Shown in pieces: positions 1 to 5,447 of a stretch of DNA of 9,509 nt. Origin of the DNA: Actinomycetota bacterium. GTDB taxonomy: Bacteria; Actinomycetota; Actinomycetes; S36-B12; UBA10799. Position numbers and translations under genes: made by a program. The notes beneath the pieces were generated by a model, which worked only from the letters and a program-made list of their open reading frames with translations, did no database searches and was not told the origin of the DNA. How positions within the stretch are numbered: position 1 is the first letter of the stretch; every line of letters starts with the position of its first letter. The stretch covers positions 1 through 9,509 of the forward strand of contig JAUPKM010000623.1 in NCBI GenBank assembly GCA_030837445.1, written 5' to 3'.

Positions 1-70
1 CCGAGAGAGAGCCAGGGGCGGTCGGGAGCAGCAGGACCACACGGTCGGGCTTTCCGAGGGCAACCCATCC
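1..70 (-). other. Window edge; possible readthrough continuation of the 80-codon gene
   Basis: No complete gene is visible here. On the minus strand the frame of the neighbouring 80-codon gene stays open past its TAG to the window edge. It reads GWVALGKPDRVVLLL, which vaguely resembles the second half of an AbrB/MazE-type DNA-binding domain (usually ALGLKPGDRV). This could be the lost C-terminal part of that gene, or coincidence. Confidence 0.2.
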
Positions 71-313
71 CTACCGGAAAGGGAGTTGACCCTTCGCCGT
101 GATAGTGGCGAGGTGATACCGCCGTGGCGGGTAACTCGGGGGTTCGTCTAGCGTATGCACGGTCACCATCGGAGTTGCTGGGGCAGTCGGGTAGGGACGC
201 ATCGCGTCCGGCATCGCCTGTTCAAAGACGCTTTCGGGCACAAGCAGGCTCGCCCACTCCGGCGCTTCCTGCTCGGCAGCCTCCGACGAGCGGCTTTTGG
301 TCTTCTTGGGCAC
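71..313 (-). CDS. Small hypothetical protein, 80 aa; possible AbrB-like protein cut by a stop codon
   Basis: The protein is not firmly recognised. It begins with a GTG at 311-313 and ends in TAG at 71-73. The N-terminal half is charged and then proline-rich (EPPSYPPRR at about residues 57-65) and has no membrane segment. The last residues read TITAKGQLPFR, close to the start of an AbrB/SpoVT/MazE DNA-binding domain (typically TITAKGQVTIP). In-frame sequence after the TAG continues with ALGKPDRVV, which matches the expected next segment loosely. This suggests either a truncated antitoxin-like gene or a chance similarity. There is no Shine-Dalgarno sequence. A TATAGT -10 hexamer lies eight bases before the GTG, so a leaderless or near-leaderless message is likely. 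The promoter contains a perfect inverted repeat, as autoregulated antitoxin genes often have. That it is a gene is moderately likely; the family assignment is weak. Confidence 0.45.
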   Translation of the reverse strand: MPKKTKSRSSEAAEQEAPEWASLLVPESVFEQAMPDAMRPYPTAPATPMVTVHTLDEPPSYPPRRYHLATITAKGQLPFR

Positions 314-321
314 CCACTCAC

Positions 322-345
322 ACTATAAACATATTCTGCATATGT
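322..345 (-). promoter_or_regulatory. AT-rich promoter with perfect inverted repeat
   Basis: On the minus strand TATAGT (322-327) makes a good -10 element, and TTTACA fifteen bases upstream is a possible -35 with a short spacer. Between them lies ACATAT-N5-ATATGT (329-345), a perfect 6-bp inverted repeat placed where a bound regulator would block or remodel the promoter. The patch is conspicuously AT-rich against its surroundings. It would drive the 80-codon gene starting at 313. The identity of the binding protein is unknown. Confidence 0.5.
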
Positions 346-361
346 AAATACGGGTCAGAGT

Positions 362-408
362 CCCCCCTCGGACACCAGCATTCTTGCCGCGGTTCAGTCA
401 GAGGGGGG
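362..408 (-). terminator. GC-rich hairpin downstream of the transporter gene
   Basis: CCCCCCTC (362-369) pairs perfectly with GAGGGGGG (401-408). After one mismatch GAC (371-373) pairs with GTC (397-399), leaving a 23-base loop. It starts 22 bases past the transporter stop codon (431-433) and lies before the promoter of the next minus-strand gene, which suits a transcription terminator. No T-tract follows; many actinobacterial terminators lack one. It could instead be a protein-binding site. Confidence 0.45.
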
Positions 409-430
409 CGCATGCCATTGTGCGACGGGC

Positions 431-1720
431 TCAGGCATATCGGATGAGGAGATAGGGCACGCACAACGCGACGGACATGATGGCGGTCGGCACTCCGTAC
501 CGCATCCACGTGGCGAACGAGATGTGCAGGCTGTTCTTTGCAGCAATGCCCACCACCACAACGTTGGCGCTGGCCCCGACGAGGGTGGCGTTACCGCCGA
601 GATCAGCCCCAAGCGCCAAGGCCCACCAGAGCGCGCCGTCGCGACCCAGTTCGGGGTTATCGGCTATGAGCGAGGCGACGACGGGACTCATGGCGGTGAC
701 AAAGGGGATGTTGTCCACCACCGCCGACGCCACCGCAGAGCCGACGAGAACCAGCAGGAGTGTCGGGACGACGGCACCGCCGGTCACTTGGGACAGACGC
801 TGGGCAAGCAGGTCGAGCGCACCGACCTGAACCAGCGCTCCGACCAGGATGAACAGGCCCATGAAGAACAGCAGTGTTTCCCACTCGACGTCGTTGATCA
901 AGTCCTTTGGCGCCAGGGGTGACAGGAGCAACATCACCCCGGCGCCGACCAGTGCCACGACCGAAGGCGCGACCCCGGTCTGCCGCTGCAGCAGGAACCC
1001 GACAATGATCAGGCCGAGCACGACGAGGCTGCGCGCCAGCAGTCGCGGGTCAGTGATCGCTTCCCGTTCATCGAGCGCCATCAAGGAGTCGGCTTTGGCC
1101 GGATCCCCACGAAGCGCATCACGAAACAGGAATCGTGCCAGCAGCAGGAACACCGCGAGAATAACCAGCACGATCGGCGCGAGGTGTACCAGGAAGTCAG
1201 TGAACGTGAGGTCGGCACGGCTGGCGATGATGATGTTGGGTGGATCGCCCACCAGGGTGGCGGTGCCGCCGATGTTGGCGGCCAACGCTTCGGCCATCAG
1301 GAACGGGATCGGCGGTAACCCCAGCCGGTCACACACCAGCAACGTGACCGGGGCCACCAGGAGGATCGTGGTCACATTGTCCAGCAGCGCCGACGCCGCG
1401 GCAGTGACGAGCACCAACAACACCAATACTCGATACGGTTGTCCGCGGGCCATCTTCGCCGACCGGATCGCCAGATACTCGAATACGCCGGTGCGTTTCA
1501 TGACCCCGACGACCAGCATCATCCCCAGCAGCAGAAAGATGACATCCCAGTCGATGCCGGTCTCGTGGGAGTAGAACGCCTCTTCCGAGTCGATAATGCC
1601 CAAGCCGAGCACCAGGGCTGCGCCACCCAGCGCTGCCGCGACGCGGTGGATGCGTTCCGTGGCGATAAGGACGTAGGCGCCAACGAAGACAGCCACAGCG
1701 GCCCACGCGGCCAGAGTCAT
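431..1720 (-). CDS. ArsB/NhaD-type (IT superfamily) membrane ion transporter, 429 aa
   Basis: This is an integral inner-membrane transporter of the ion-transporter superfamily that includes ArsB arsenite pumps, NhaD Na+/H+ antiporters and the P protein. The protein is an internal duplication. Residues 57-84 (DWDVIFLLLGMM) match 279-306 (EWETLLFFMGLF). The paired signature motifs are DNVTTILL (114-121) with DNIPFVTA (336-343), and GGTATLVGDPPN (151-162) with GGNATLVGASAN (375-386). These Asn/Asp and Gly/Thr motifs form the re-entrant substrate sites in the family. About eleven to twelve membrane helices are visible, with a charged cytoplasmic linker near 201-230. Length is normal. The ATG overlaps the stop of the upstream CBS gene by four bases (ATGA) and has no Shine-Dalgarno sequence, so translation is probably coupled. 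No arsR or arsC lies nearby, so arsenite is not specifically indicated. The substrate could be Na+, arsenite or another anion. Confidence 0.88.
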   Translation of the reverse strand: MTLAAWAAVAVFVGAYVLIATERIHRVAAALGGAALVLGLGIIDSEEAFYSHETGIDWDVIFLLLGMMLVVGVMKRTGVFEYLAIRSAKMARGQPYRVLVLLVLVTAAASALLDNVTTILLVAPVTLLVCDRLGLPPIPFLMAEALAANIGGTATLVGDPPNIIIASRADLTFTDFLVHLAPIVLVILAVFLLLARFLFRDALRGDPAKADSLMALDEREAITDPRLLARSLVVLGLIIVGFLLQRQTGVAPSVVALVGAGVMLLLSPLAPKDLINDVEWETLLFFMGLFILVGALVQVGALDLLAQRLSQVTGGAVVPTLLLVLVGSAVASAVVDNIPFVTAMSPVVASLIADNPELGRDGALWWALALGADLGGNATLVGASANVVVVGIAAKNSLHISFATWMRYGVPTAIMSVALCVPYLLIRYA

Positions 1721-2163
1721 GGCGTCAGATGCTGGATCAGACGGTTGACGGTCACCACCCCCAGCAGCGTGCCCCGGTCAACCACTGCGACCAACGGGAC
1801 GTGAGCGGCTGCCATCACGGCGGCGATCTCCACCACGGTTGCGTCGCCATCCACCATGTGGCGGGGCCCGTTATCGTCCCAGCCGAGAGCGTCAATGAGG
1901 TCGGACACGTGTCTGCCGGCCAGCCGGTCAGCAAGCCCGTCGGCGGACACCTCATCCCACACCCGCCCTAGCGCGGGATCGTCCAGCACGTAGCGGGGAA
2001 GCACGACCCGCAGCACCTGCGATGCGGGCACCACCACGAATGACCCACCGGCGTCGACCACCAACCCCGGCAGACCCGAGGACGCCAGCGTCTTCAGCGC
2101 CAAGGCCGCATCCGCACCGGGTCGCACCGCCGACGCGGACTGGGTCAAATCGCGAGCTCGCAC
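1717..2163 (-). CDS. CBS-domain-pair protein, 148 aa, operon partner of the transporter
   Basis: This is a small soluble protein with two CBS motifs making one Bateman module, a fold that usually binds adenine nucleotides and regulates partner proteins. CBS1 runs from about residue 1 to 60 (RARDL, then GLPGLVVD and VVPASQVLR). A helical connector containing LPRYVLDDPALGRVWDE follows, and CBS2 covers about 95-148 (VAAVMAAAHVPLVAVVD, GVVTVNRLI). The GTG at 2161-2163 was chosen because family members known to me begin at the RARDL motif. A longer form from GTG at 2194-2196 (159 aa) is possible, with a weak GAGG eleven bases ahead. The stop TGA overlaps the transporter ATG, so the two are almost certainly co-transcribed, and a role as sensor or regulatory subunit of the transporter is the natural inference. 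Confidence 0.8.
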   Translation of the reverse strand: MRARDLTQSASAVRPGADAALALKTLASSGLPGLVVDAGGSFVVVPASQVLRVVLPRYVLDDPALGRVWDEVSADGLADRLAGRHVSDLIDALGWDDNGPRHMVDGDATVVEIAAVMAAAHVPLVAVVDRGTLLGVVTVNRLIQHLTP

Positions 2164-2272
2164 AACGGGAGTCTGCCAGCCAGACCGAAGCCGCACCTAT
2201 GCATTGGCCTCACATGTCGGCGCATTCGAAGGCCTGACAGTTGACGCCGACCGCACGCGCAGTTGGCCTTAG

Positions 2273-2300
2273 CCGACTACCGACTACCGACTGCCGACTG
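2273..2300. repeat. Four-copy 7-bp tandem repeat (CCGACTA/G)
   Basis: Four head-to-tail heptamers are present: CCGACTA, CCGACTA, CCGACTG, CCGACTG, followed by a partial CCG. The unit is not a multiple of three and lies outside any credible gene, about 110 bases upstream of the CBS gene start. Such short arrays can vary in copy number by slipped-strand mispairing. Confidence 0.85.
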
Positions 2301-2544
2301 CCGGAGCCGCAAACGGGGTTAGGGGAAGGCTGTCTTCACCCCGACCCTTCATGTCGATTCTCTCCAGAAGCACGGGGCATGAAGAGGTACCCCCGTCCCC
2401 CTCGGACACTTCCTTCTGGGCCTTACCCGGTGGTCGGTGTTCGCGTGGGTGGTTCGGGCGGCCCCATCACAAGTCCAGTGTCCCGTTGCGGGTTGGCTGA
2501 TGAGGGTGGTCGGGAGCAAGCGCGCCTGCTGTGGGAGGCTTGAA

Positions 2545-2652
2545 GTTGCCGTAGGTCGAGCGCCAGCGGGGGCAGACGCCCTCCTCCTCGGGAGTCGGGG
2601 CCGCTGAACGTGCAGTGATTCCATGCGGCCCCAACGGCGGCAGGCGGGCAAC
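2545..2652 (+). other. Nested inverted repeats; possible structured leader RNA
   Basis: GTTGCC (2545-2550) can pair with GGCAAC (2647-2652) to enclose two further hairpins. One is GGGGGC/GCCCTC (2568-2573 with 2578-2583, tetraloop AGAC, one G-U pair). The other is GGGGCCGC/GCGGCCCC (2597-2604 with 2625-2632, perfect 8 bp, 20-base loop). The layout is a closing stem with two arms, ending 87 bases before the F420-reductase-like gene. It matches no riboswitch class I know. In GC-rich DNA such pairings can arise by chance. Confidence 0.25.
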
Positions 2653-2739
2653 GAATCCGACGCCCACCAATCGCTCGGTAGATTCCCGACAGGCCACAGT
2701 GAACGGAATACCCTCGGGGGTCACGCAGGTTGACGCGAC

Positions 2740-3417
2740 ATGACCACCTGGGGATTCATCGGAAGCGGAAACATCGGCAGCACCGTCGCGCAGCTGGCGG
2801 TGAACGCCGGCCACAGCGTCGTGATGAGCAACAGCCGGGGGCCAGAGACCTTGGCTGACGTCGTGGCGACCCTTGGCCCGCGATCGCGCGCGGCCACCGT
2901 CGATGAAGCGGCCAGTTCGGGTGAGGTGGTGGTTGTGACAATCCCGTTGAAGCACTACCGCGAGATCCCAACTGCGGCCTTGAGCGACCGAATAGTCGTC
3001 GACACCATGAACTACTACCCGGGCCGCGATGGGGAGTTCGTCCAATTGGACGACGGATCGACGACTTCTTCGGAACTGCTCCAAGCGCTGATTCCTGATT
3101 CCAGGGTGGTGAAGGCGTTCAACAACATCTTCTACCAGCATCTGGCGGTGCTACCCCGTCCAGCCGGTTCTCCTGACCGCAGCGCCTTGCCTGTCGCCGG
3201 CGATGACGTGGCCGCCAACGCCTCAGTCGCCGGTCTGCTCGACGAGCTCGGCTACGACGTCGTCGATCTCGGTGTCCTCGCCGAAGGGTGGCGCACTCAA
3301 CCAGGAATGCCCGCCTACGGCACCCCATACGCCGTTGACCCCAGCAATTGGCCGGCGGGAGCCAGACCGTCCGGGGTCGCAGAGATCGCGGAACTTGCGG
3401 CGGCAGCGAGACGGTAG
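2740..3417 (+). CDS. NAD(P)-binding oxidoreductase, F420-dependent NADP reductase-like, 225 aa
   Basis: This is a soluble Rossmann-fold protein of the family containing F420H2:NADP oxidoreductase, which moves hydride between NADP(H) and coenzyme F420 or another acceptor. The N-terminus has the dinucleotide motif GSGNIG (8-13), and SNSRG follows (30-34), a Ser/Arg pattern typical of binding the NADP 2'-phosphate. Further family motifs are VVDTMNYYPGRDG (87-98 region), VKAFNNI (124-130) and the C-terminal QPGMPAYG (187-194). Length is normal for the family (about 210-230 aa). The ATG at 2740 immediately precedes the Rossmann strand, as expected, with GCAGG ten bases upstream as a modest ribosome site. 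Many actinobacterial paralogues of this family have no proven F420 activity, so the cofactor is an inference. It lies 60 bases before the diguanylate cyclase but shares no obvious function with it. Confidence 0.82.
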   Translation: MTTWGFIGSGNIGSTVAQLAVNAGHSVVMSNSRGPETLADVVATLGPRSRAATVDEAASSGEVVVVTIPLKHYREIPTAALSDRIVVDTMNYYPGRDGEFVQLDDGSTTSSELLQALIPDSRVVKAFNNIFYQHLAVLPRPAGSPDRSALPVAGDDVAANASVAGLLDELGYDVVDLGVLAEGWRTQPGMPAYGTPYAVDPSNWPAGARPSGVAEIAELAAAARR

Positions 3418-3477
3418 CTGGGCGCTGGGCTGGGGTTGCAGGAAGTCGGACCGACGCGCCTCTCTATCGTGAGGGAT

Positions 3478-4452
3478 GTGCGTGGGCCCTGCGATGCGAC
3501 CGAAGCGTGGGCTGCGAACGTGCCCGAGCGGGCCACCTCGTCGCTGACGCCCTACCGATTCATCGCCGGAATTCTAGCTGCGACGGCGATTCTGGCGGTC
3601 CTGCTGGCATTTGCGTCGCCGAGCAACGCCGAGTTGCGACGACTCGACTTGGTCGTTGCCGGAGCCTTCGCGACGCTCGCCGTCAGCTCGCGGCTTCTGC
3701 TCCCTCGAATCCGCGGTGATTGGGGCCTCGATGCCCTGCTCGTACTCGTGATCCTCACGGCCGGGTACGGCATGCTCCTGGTCGTCAACGCTGAGAGCCA
3801 AGTCTTGATTGGGTTGGGCCTCGTTCTGTTCGCAGTATTCTCCGCATACTTCCGGCCTTGGCCTCGACTCGCAGCCTTGTTGCTGGTCCTTGTATCCGTA
3901 TACCTCGCAGGCGCTCTCATCAATGACCTGACCGGCACACCAATCGTGCCGCTCGCCGTGGTCGTGGTGATCGTTGGGGCGTCGGTGATGGTGTCGTTTC
4001 TCGCCGGCGAATTGAATCGACTGGCCTTGACTGATCCCCTTACCGGGGCGCTCAACCGCAGGGGCTTGGATATCGCAGCTGAGCGTGTTCGAGCGTCCAC
4101 GGCACGCACCGGGATCCCGGTAACCGTGGGTCTGGTGGATCTGGACAGATTCAAGGACTTCAACGATCGCTGCGGTCACCGGGCGGGTGACTCAATGCTC
4201 GTCGGTGTCGCCAACGCATGGTGGGAGGCGCTGGAGCGGGACCAGGTCCTGGCACGCTACGGCGGCGACGAATTCGCGGTGGTACTCCCCGGGCTCAACC
4301 CCGAGCAGGCACGAGAATTGGCGAGCCGGGTGACTCGCCCGCCAGGCGGATCCTGGACGGTCGGATTCTGTCTTTGGGACCGGGGGTACGACCTCGACGA
4401 CGCCCTGGCCTACGCCGATCAAGCGATGTTCCGGGCCAAACGAGGTGTCTAG
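3478..4452 (+). CDS. Membrane diguanylate cyclase (GGDEF), 324 aa
   Basis: It makes cyclic di-GMP from two GTP at the inner face of the membrane. Six hydrophobic segments (about 27-47, 57-75, 84-103, 108-125, 129-148, 156-176) form an N-terminal membrane sensor of unrecognised type. The catalytic domain follows, starting at the typical DPLTGALNRRG (186-196), with VDLDRFKDFND and an intact GGDEF (262-266) inside RYGGDEF. It ends with YADQAMFRAKR. The autoinhibitory I-site (RxxD five residues before GGDEF) is absent: that position reads E253-R-D-Q256. The C-terminus is compact. The start is uncertain. GTG at 3478 is preferred because TATCGT (3465-3470) would place transcription initiation on it (leaderless), and no Shine-Dalgarno sequence serves any candidate. 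TTG at 3436 and GTG at 3469 are in frame and add 14 or 3 residues. The cyclase function itself is secure. Confidence 0.9.
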   Translation: MRGPCDATEAWAANVPERATSSLTPYRFIAGILAATAILAVLLAFASPSNAELRRLDLVVAGAFATLAVSSRLLLPRIRGDWGLDALLVLVILTAGYGMLLVVNAESQVLIGLGLVLFAVFSAYFRPWPRLAALLLVLVSVYLAGALINDLTGTPIVPLAVVVVIVGASVMVSFLAGELNRLALTDPLTGALNRRGLDIAAERVRASTARTGIPVTVGLVDLDRFKDFNDRCGHRAGDSMLVGVANAWWEALERDQVLARYGGDEFAVVLPGLNPEQARELASRVTRPPGGSWTVGFCLWDRGYDLDDALAYADQAMFRAKRGV

Positions 4453-4485
4453 CCCGGGGCTGGCCGCGGTACGCCGTTTCGCCGA

Positions 4486-4511
4486 GGCACCGGACCTGGT
4501 CGGGGGGTGCC
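4486..4511 (+). terminator. Hairpin after the diguanylate cyclase gene
   Basis: GGCACC (4486-4491) and GGTGCC (4506-4511) form a perfect 6-bp stem with a 14-base loop, beginning 33 bases after the cyclase stop codon. The loop contains the small palindrome GACC-T-GGTC. There is no T-tract. It could be a weak terminator or an operator for the following hydrolase gene. Confidence 0.3.
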
Positions 4512-4562
4512 CGAGCGCCGCGACCGGCCGAGGCCGCATTATGGACCTCTTCCCCCAGTGAC

Positions 4563-4567
4563 GGAGG
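4563..4567 (+). promoter_or_regulatory. Shine-Dalgarno GGAGG fixing the hydrolase start
   Basis: GGAGG sits seven bases before the ATG at 4575. The open frame extends back to 4218 inside the cyclase gene, so this site decides the start. Confidence 0.8.
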
Positions 4568-4574
4568 CGATCAC

Positions 4575-5402
4575 ATGGCGAGCAGCACCCCCACCATGAA
4601 CCACGACGGGCCCAACGAGCTGGTGCCAGACGCCGACAAAGCGGCTCGGCCCTCCCTCTGGGACCAGTTGCAGGAGTGGGGAGTGATGCTCGAGTTTGCT
4701 TCCACCCACCTGTCCAAAGACCTCGTGGATCGCTGGCCGGCGGGTGACGGACATCCGGTACTCGTGCTGCCAGGCTTCCTGGCTGGCCAGGCCTCAACGG
4801 GGCACTTGCGCACCTTGCTGAATCGCCTCGGCTACGACGCCCACGATTGGAGCCTCGGGCGCAACTATGGCCTCCGCGAGGGCATGGACGACAAAATGCA
4901 GGCCTTGGTCACCGAACTGCGGGAACGCCACGGCCGATCGGTGACCCTCATCGGCTGGAGCCTCGGCGGGATCTACGCCCGTGAGATTGCCCGCGCCGTG
5001 CCCGACCACGTCCGCCAGGTCATCACCATGGGCACCCCGTTCCGTGGCAATCACCGCGCCACCCGAGCGTTCCGGCTCTACCAACTGCTCAACCGTAACC
5101 CGCTGAACGAGGACGTCTTCAGCGAATCAGCCCGCATCAGCCGAGCGGCACCGCTGCCCGTGCCGACGACGTGCATCTACAGCCGCAGCGATGGCATCGT
5201 CGCGTGGGAGTGCTGCACCAGCCTGCCAGCGCCGCAGACCCAGAACATTGAGGTGGACAGCACCCACCTGGGCTTCGGCTTCAACCTCGAGACCATGTAC
5301 ATCGTGGCCACCATGCTCGCCCAGCCCGAAGGTCAGTGGCGCCGCTACCGCCGACCGGGGATGTTGACGCCGACGACGACGTCCATTCGGCAGTCGACCT
5401 GA
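4575..5402 (+). CDS. Alpha/beta hydrolase, lipase/esterase-like, 275 aa
   Basis: This is a serine hydrolase of the alpha/beta fold, resembling the triacylglycerol lipase/PGAP1-like group. The oxyanion region is VLVLPGFLAG (62-71). The nucleophile elbow is G127-W-S129-L-G131, followed by GIYAREIA. A conserved TMGTPFRG (151-158) comes next, then the probable catalytic Asp206 in SRSDGIV and His231 in STHLGFG, giving a complete Ser-Asp-His triad in the expected order. No signal peptide or membrane helix is visible, so it is probably cytoplasmic or peripheral despite the lipase-like motifs. The first about 25 residues are polar and look like a variable tail. It follows the cyclase gene by 122 bases and converges on the bicupin gene, with 30 bases between stops. 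The substrate is unknown; an ester or short acyl chain is the family expectation. Confidence 0.85.
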   Translation: MASSTPTMNHDGPNELVPDADKAARPSLWDQLQEWGVMLEFASTHLSKDLVDRWPAGDGHPVLVLPGFLAGQASTGHLRTLLNRLGYDAHDWSLGRNYGLREGMDDKMQALVTELRERHGRSVTLIGWSLGGIYAREIARAVPDHVRQVITMGTPFRGNHRATRAFRLYQLLNRNPLNEDVFSESARISRAAPLPVPTTCIYSRSDGIVAWECCTSLPAPQTQNIEVDSTHLGFGFNLETMYIVATMLAQPEGQWRRYRRPGMLTPTTTSIRQST

Positions 5403-5427
5403 TCACGGCTGCCACCGACTGCGTCTA

Positions 5428-5447
5428 GCCGACTATTCCTGGTCGGC
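5428..5447. terminator. Small hairpin at the convergent gene ends
   Basis: GCCGAC (5428-5433) and GTCGGC (5442-5447) form a perfect 6-bp stem with an 8-base loop between the convergent hydrolase and bicupin genes. The stem overlaps the bicupin stop codon (5433-5435). It could serve transcripts from either side. There is no T-tract, so the assignment is weak. Confidence 0.3.

Larger units (their letters stand above)
2164..2739. other. Gene-free region between divergent genes
   Basis: Open frames exist here, but none shows a recognisable domain, a Shine-Dalgarno sequence or consistent codon bias. The region must hold the promoters of the CBS/transporter operon (leftward) and of the F420-reductase-like gene (rightward), although no consensus -35/-10 pair stands out. 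It contains a 7-bp tandem repeat (2273-2300), a bulged hairpin at 2322-2342 (GGG+GAAG against CTTC+CCC) and a cluster of nested inverted repeats (2545-2652), listed separately. The GC-rich part near 2460-2560 may be a decayed gene, but I cannot identify one. Confidence 0.5.

Noticed and set aside
124..447. 107-codon plus-strand open frame at the left end
   Set aside because: It crosses the AT-rich promoter, the GC hairpin and the end of the transporter gene, and has no motif.
849..1574. 241-codon plus-strand open frame
   Set aside because: It lies wholly antisense to the transporter gene. Its Ser/Arg/Thr-rich composition is the usual artefact of GC-rich antisense frames, and the opposite strand has clear family motifs.
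431..1720. Arsenic-resistance operon
   Set aside because: Only the transporter fold supports it. No arsR, arsC or arsA motif is present, and the partner is a CBS protein.
2497..2504. CTGATGAG, the hammerhead ribozyme core sequence
   Set aside because: No GAAA partner segment or flanking stems were found in suitable positions; the 8-mer alone is expected by chance.
2241..2543. 100-codon plus-strand open frame in the gene-free region
   Set aside because: It starts without a ribosome site, runs through the 7-bp tandem repeat and has no domain or hydrophobic pattern.
2467..3141. 224-codon minus-strand open frame
   Set aside because: More than half overlaps the well-supported F420-reductase-like gene. 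The remainder in 2467-2739 shows no recognisable motif.
3552..4163. Long minus-strand open frames (about 200 codons) opposite the diguanylate cyclase
   Set aside because: They are antisense shadows of a gene with intact GGDEF and membrane segments. They are low-complexity and show no domain.
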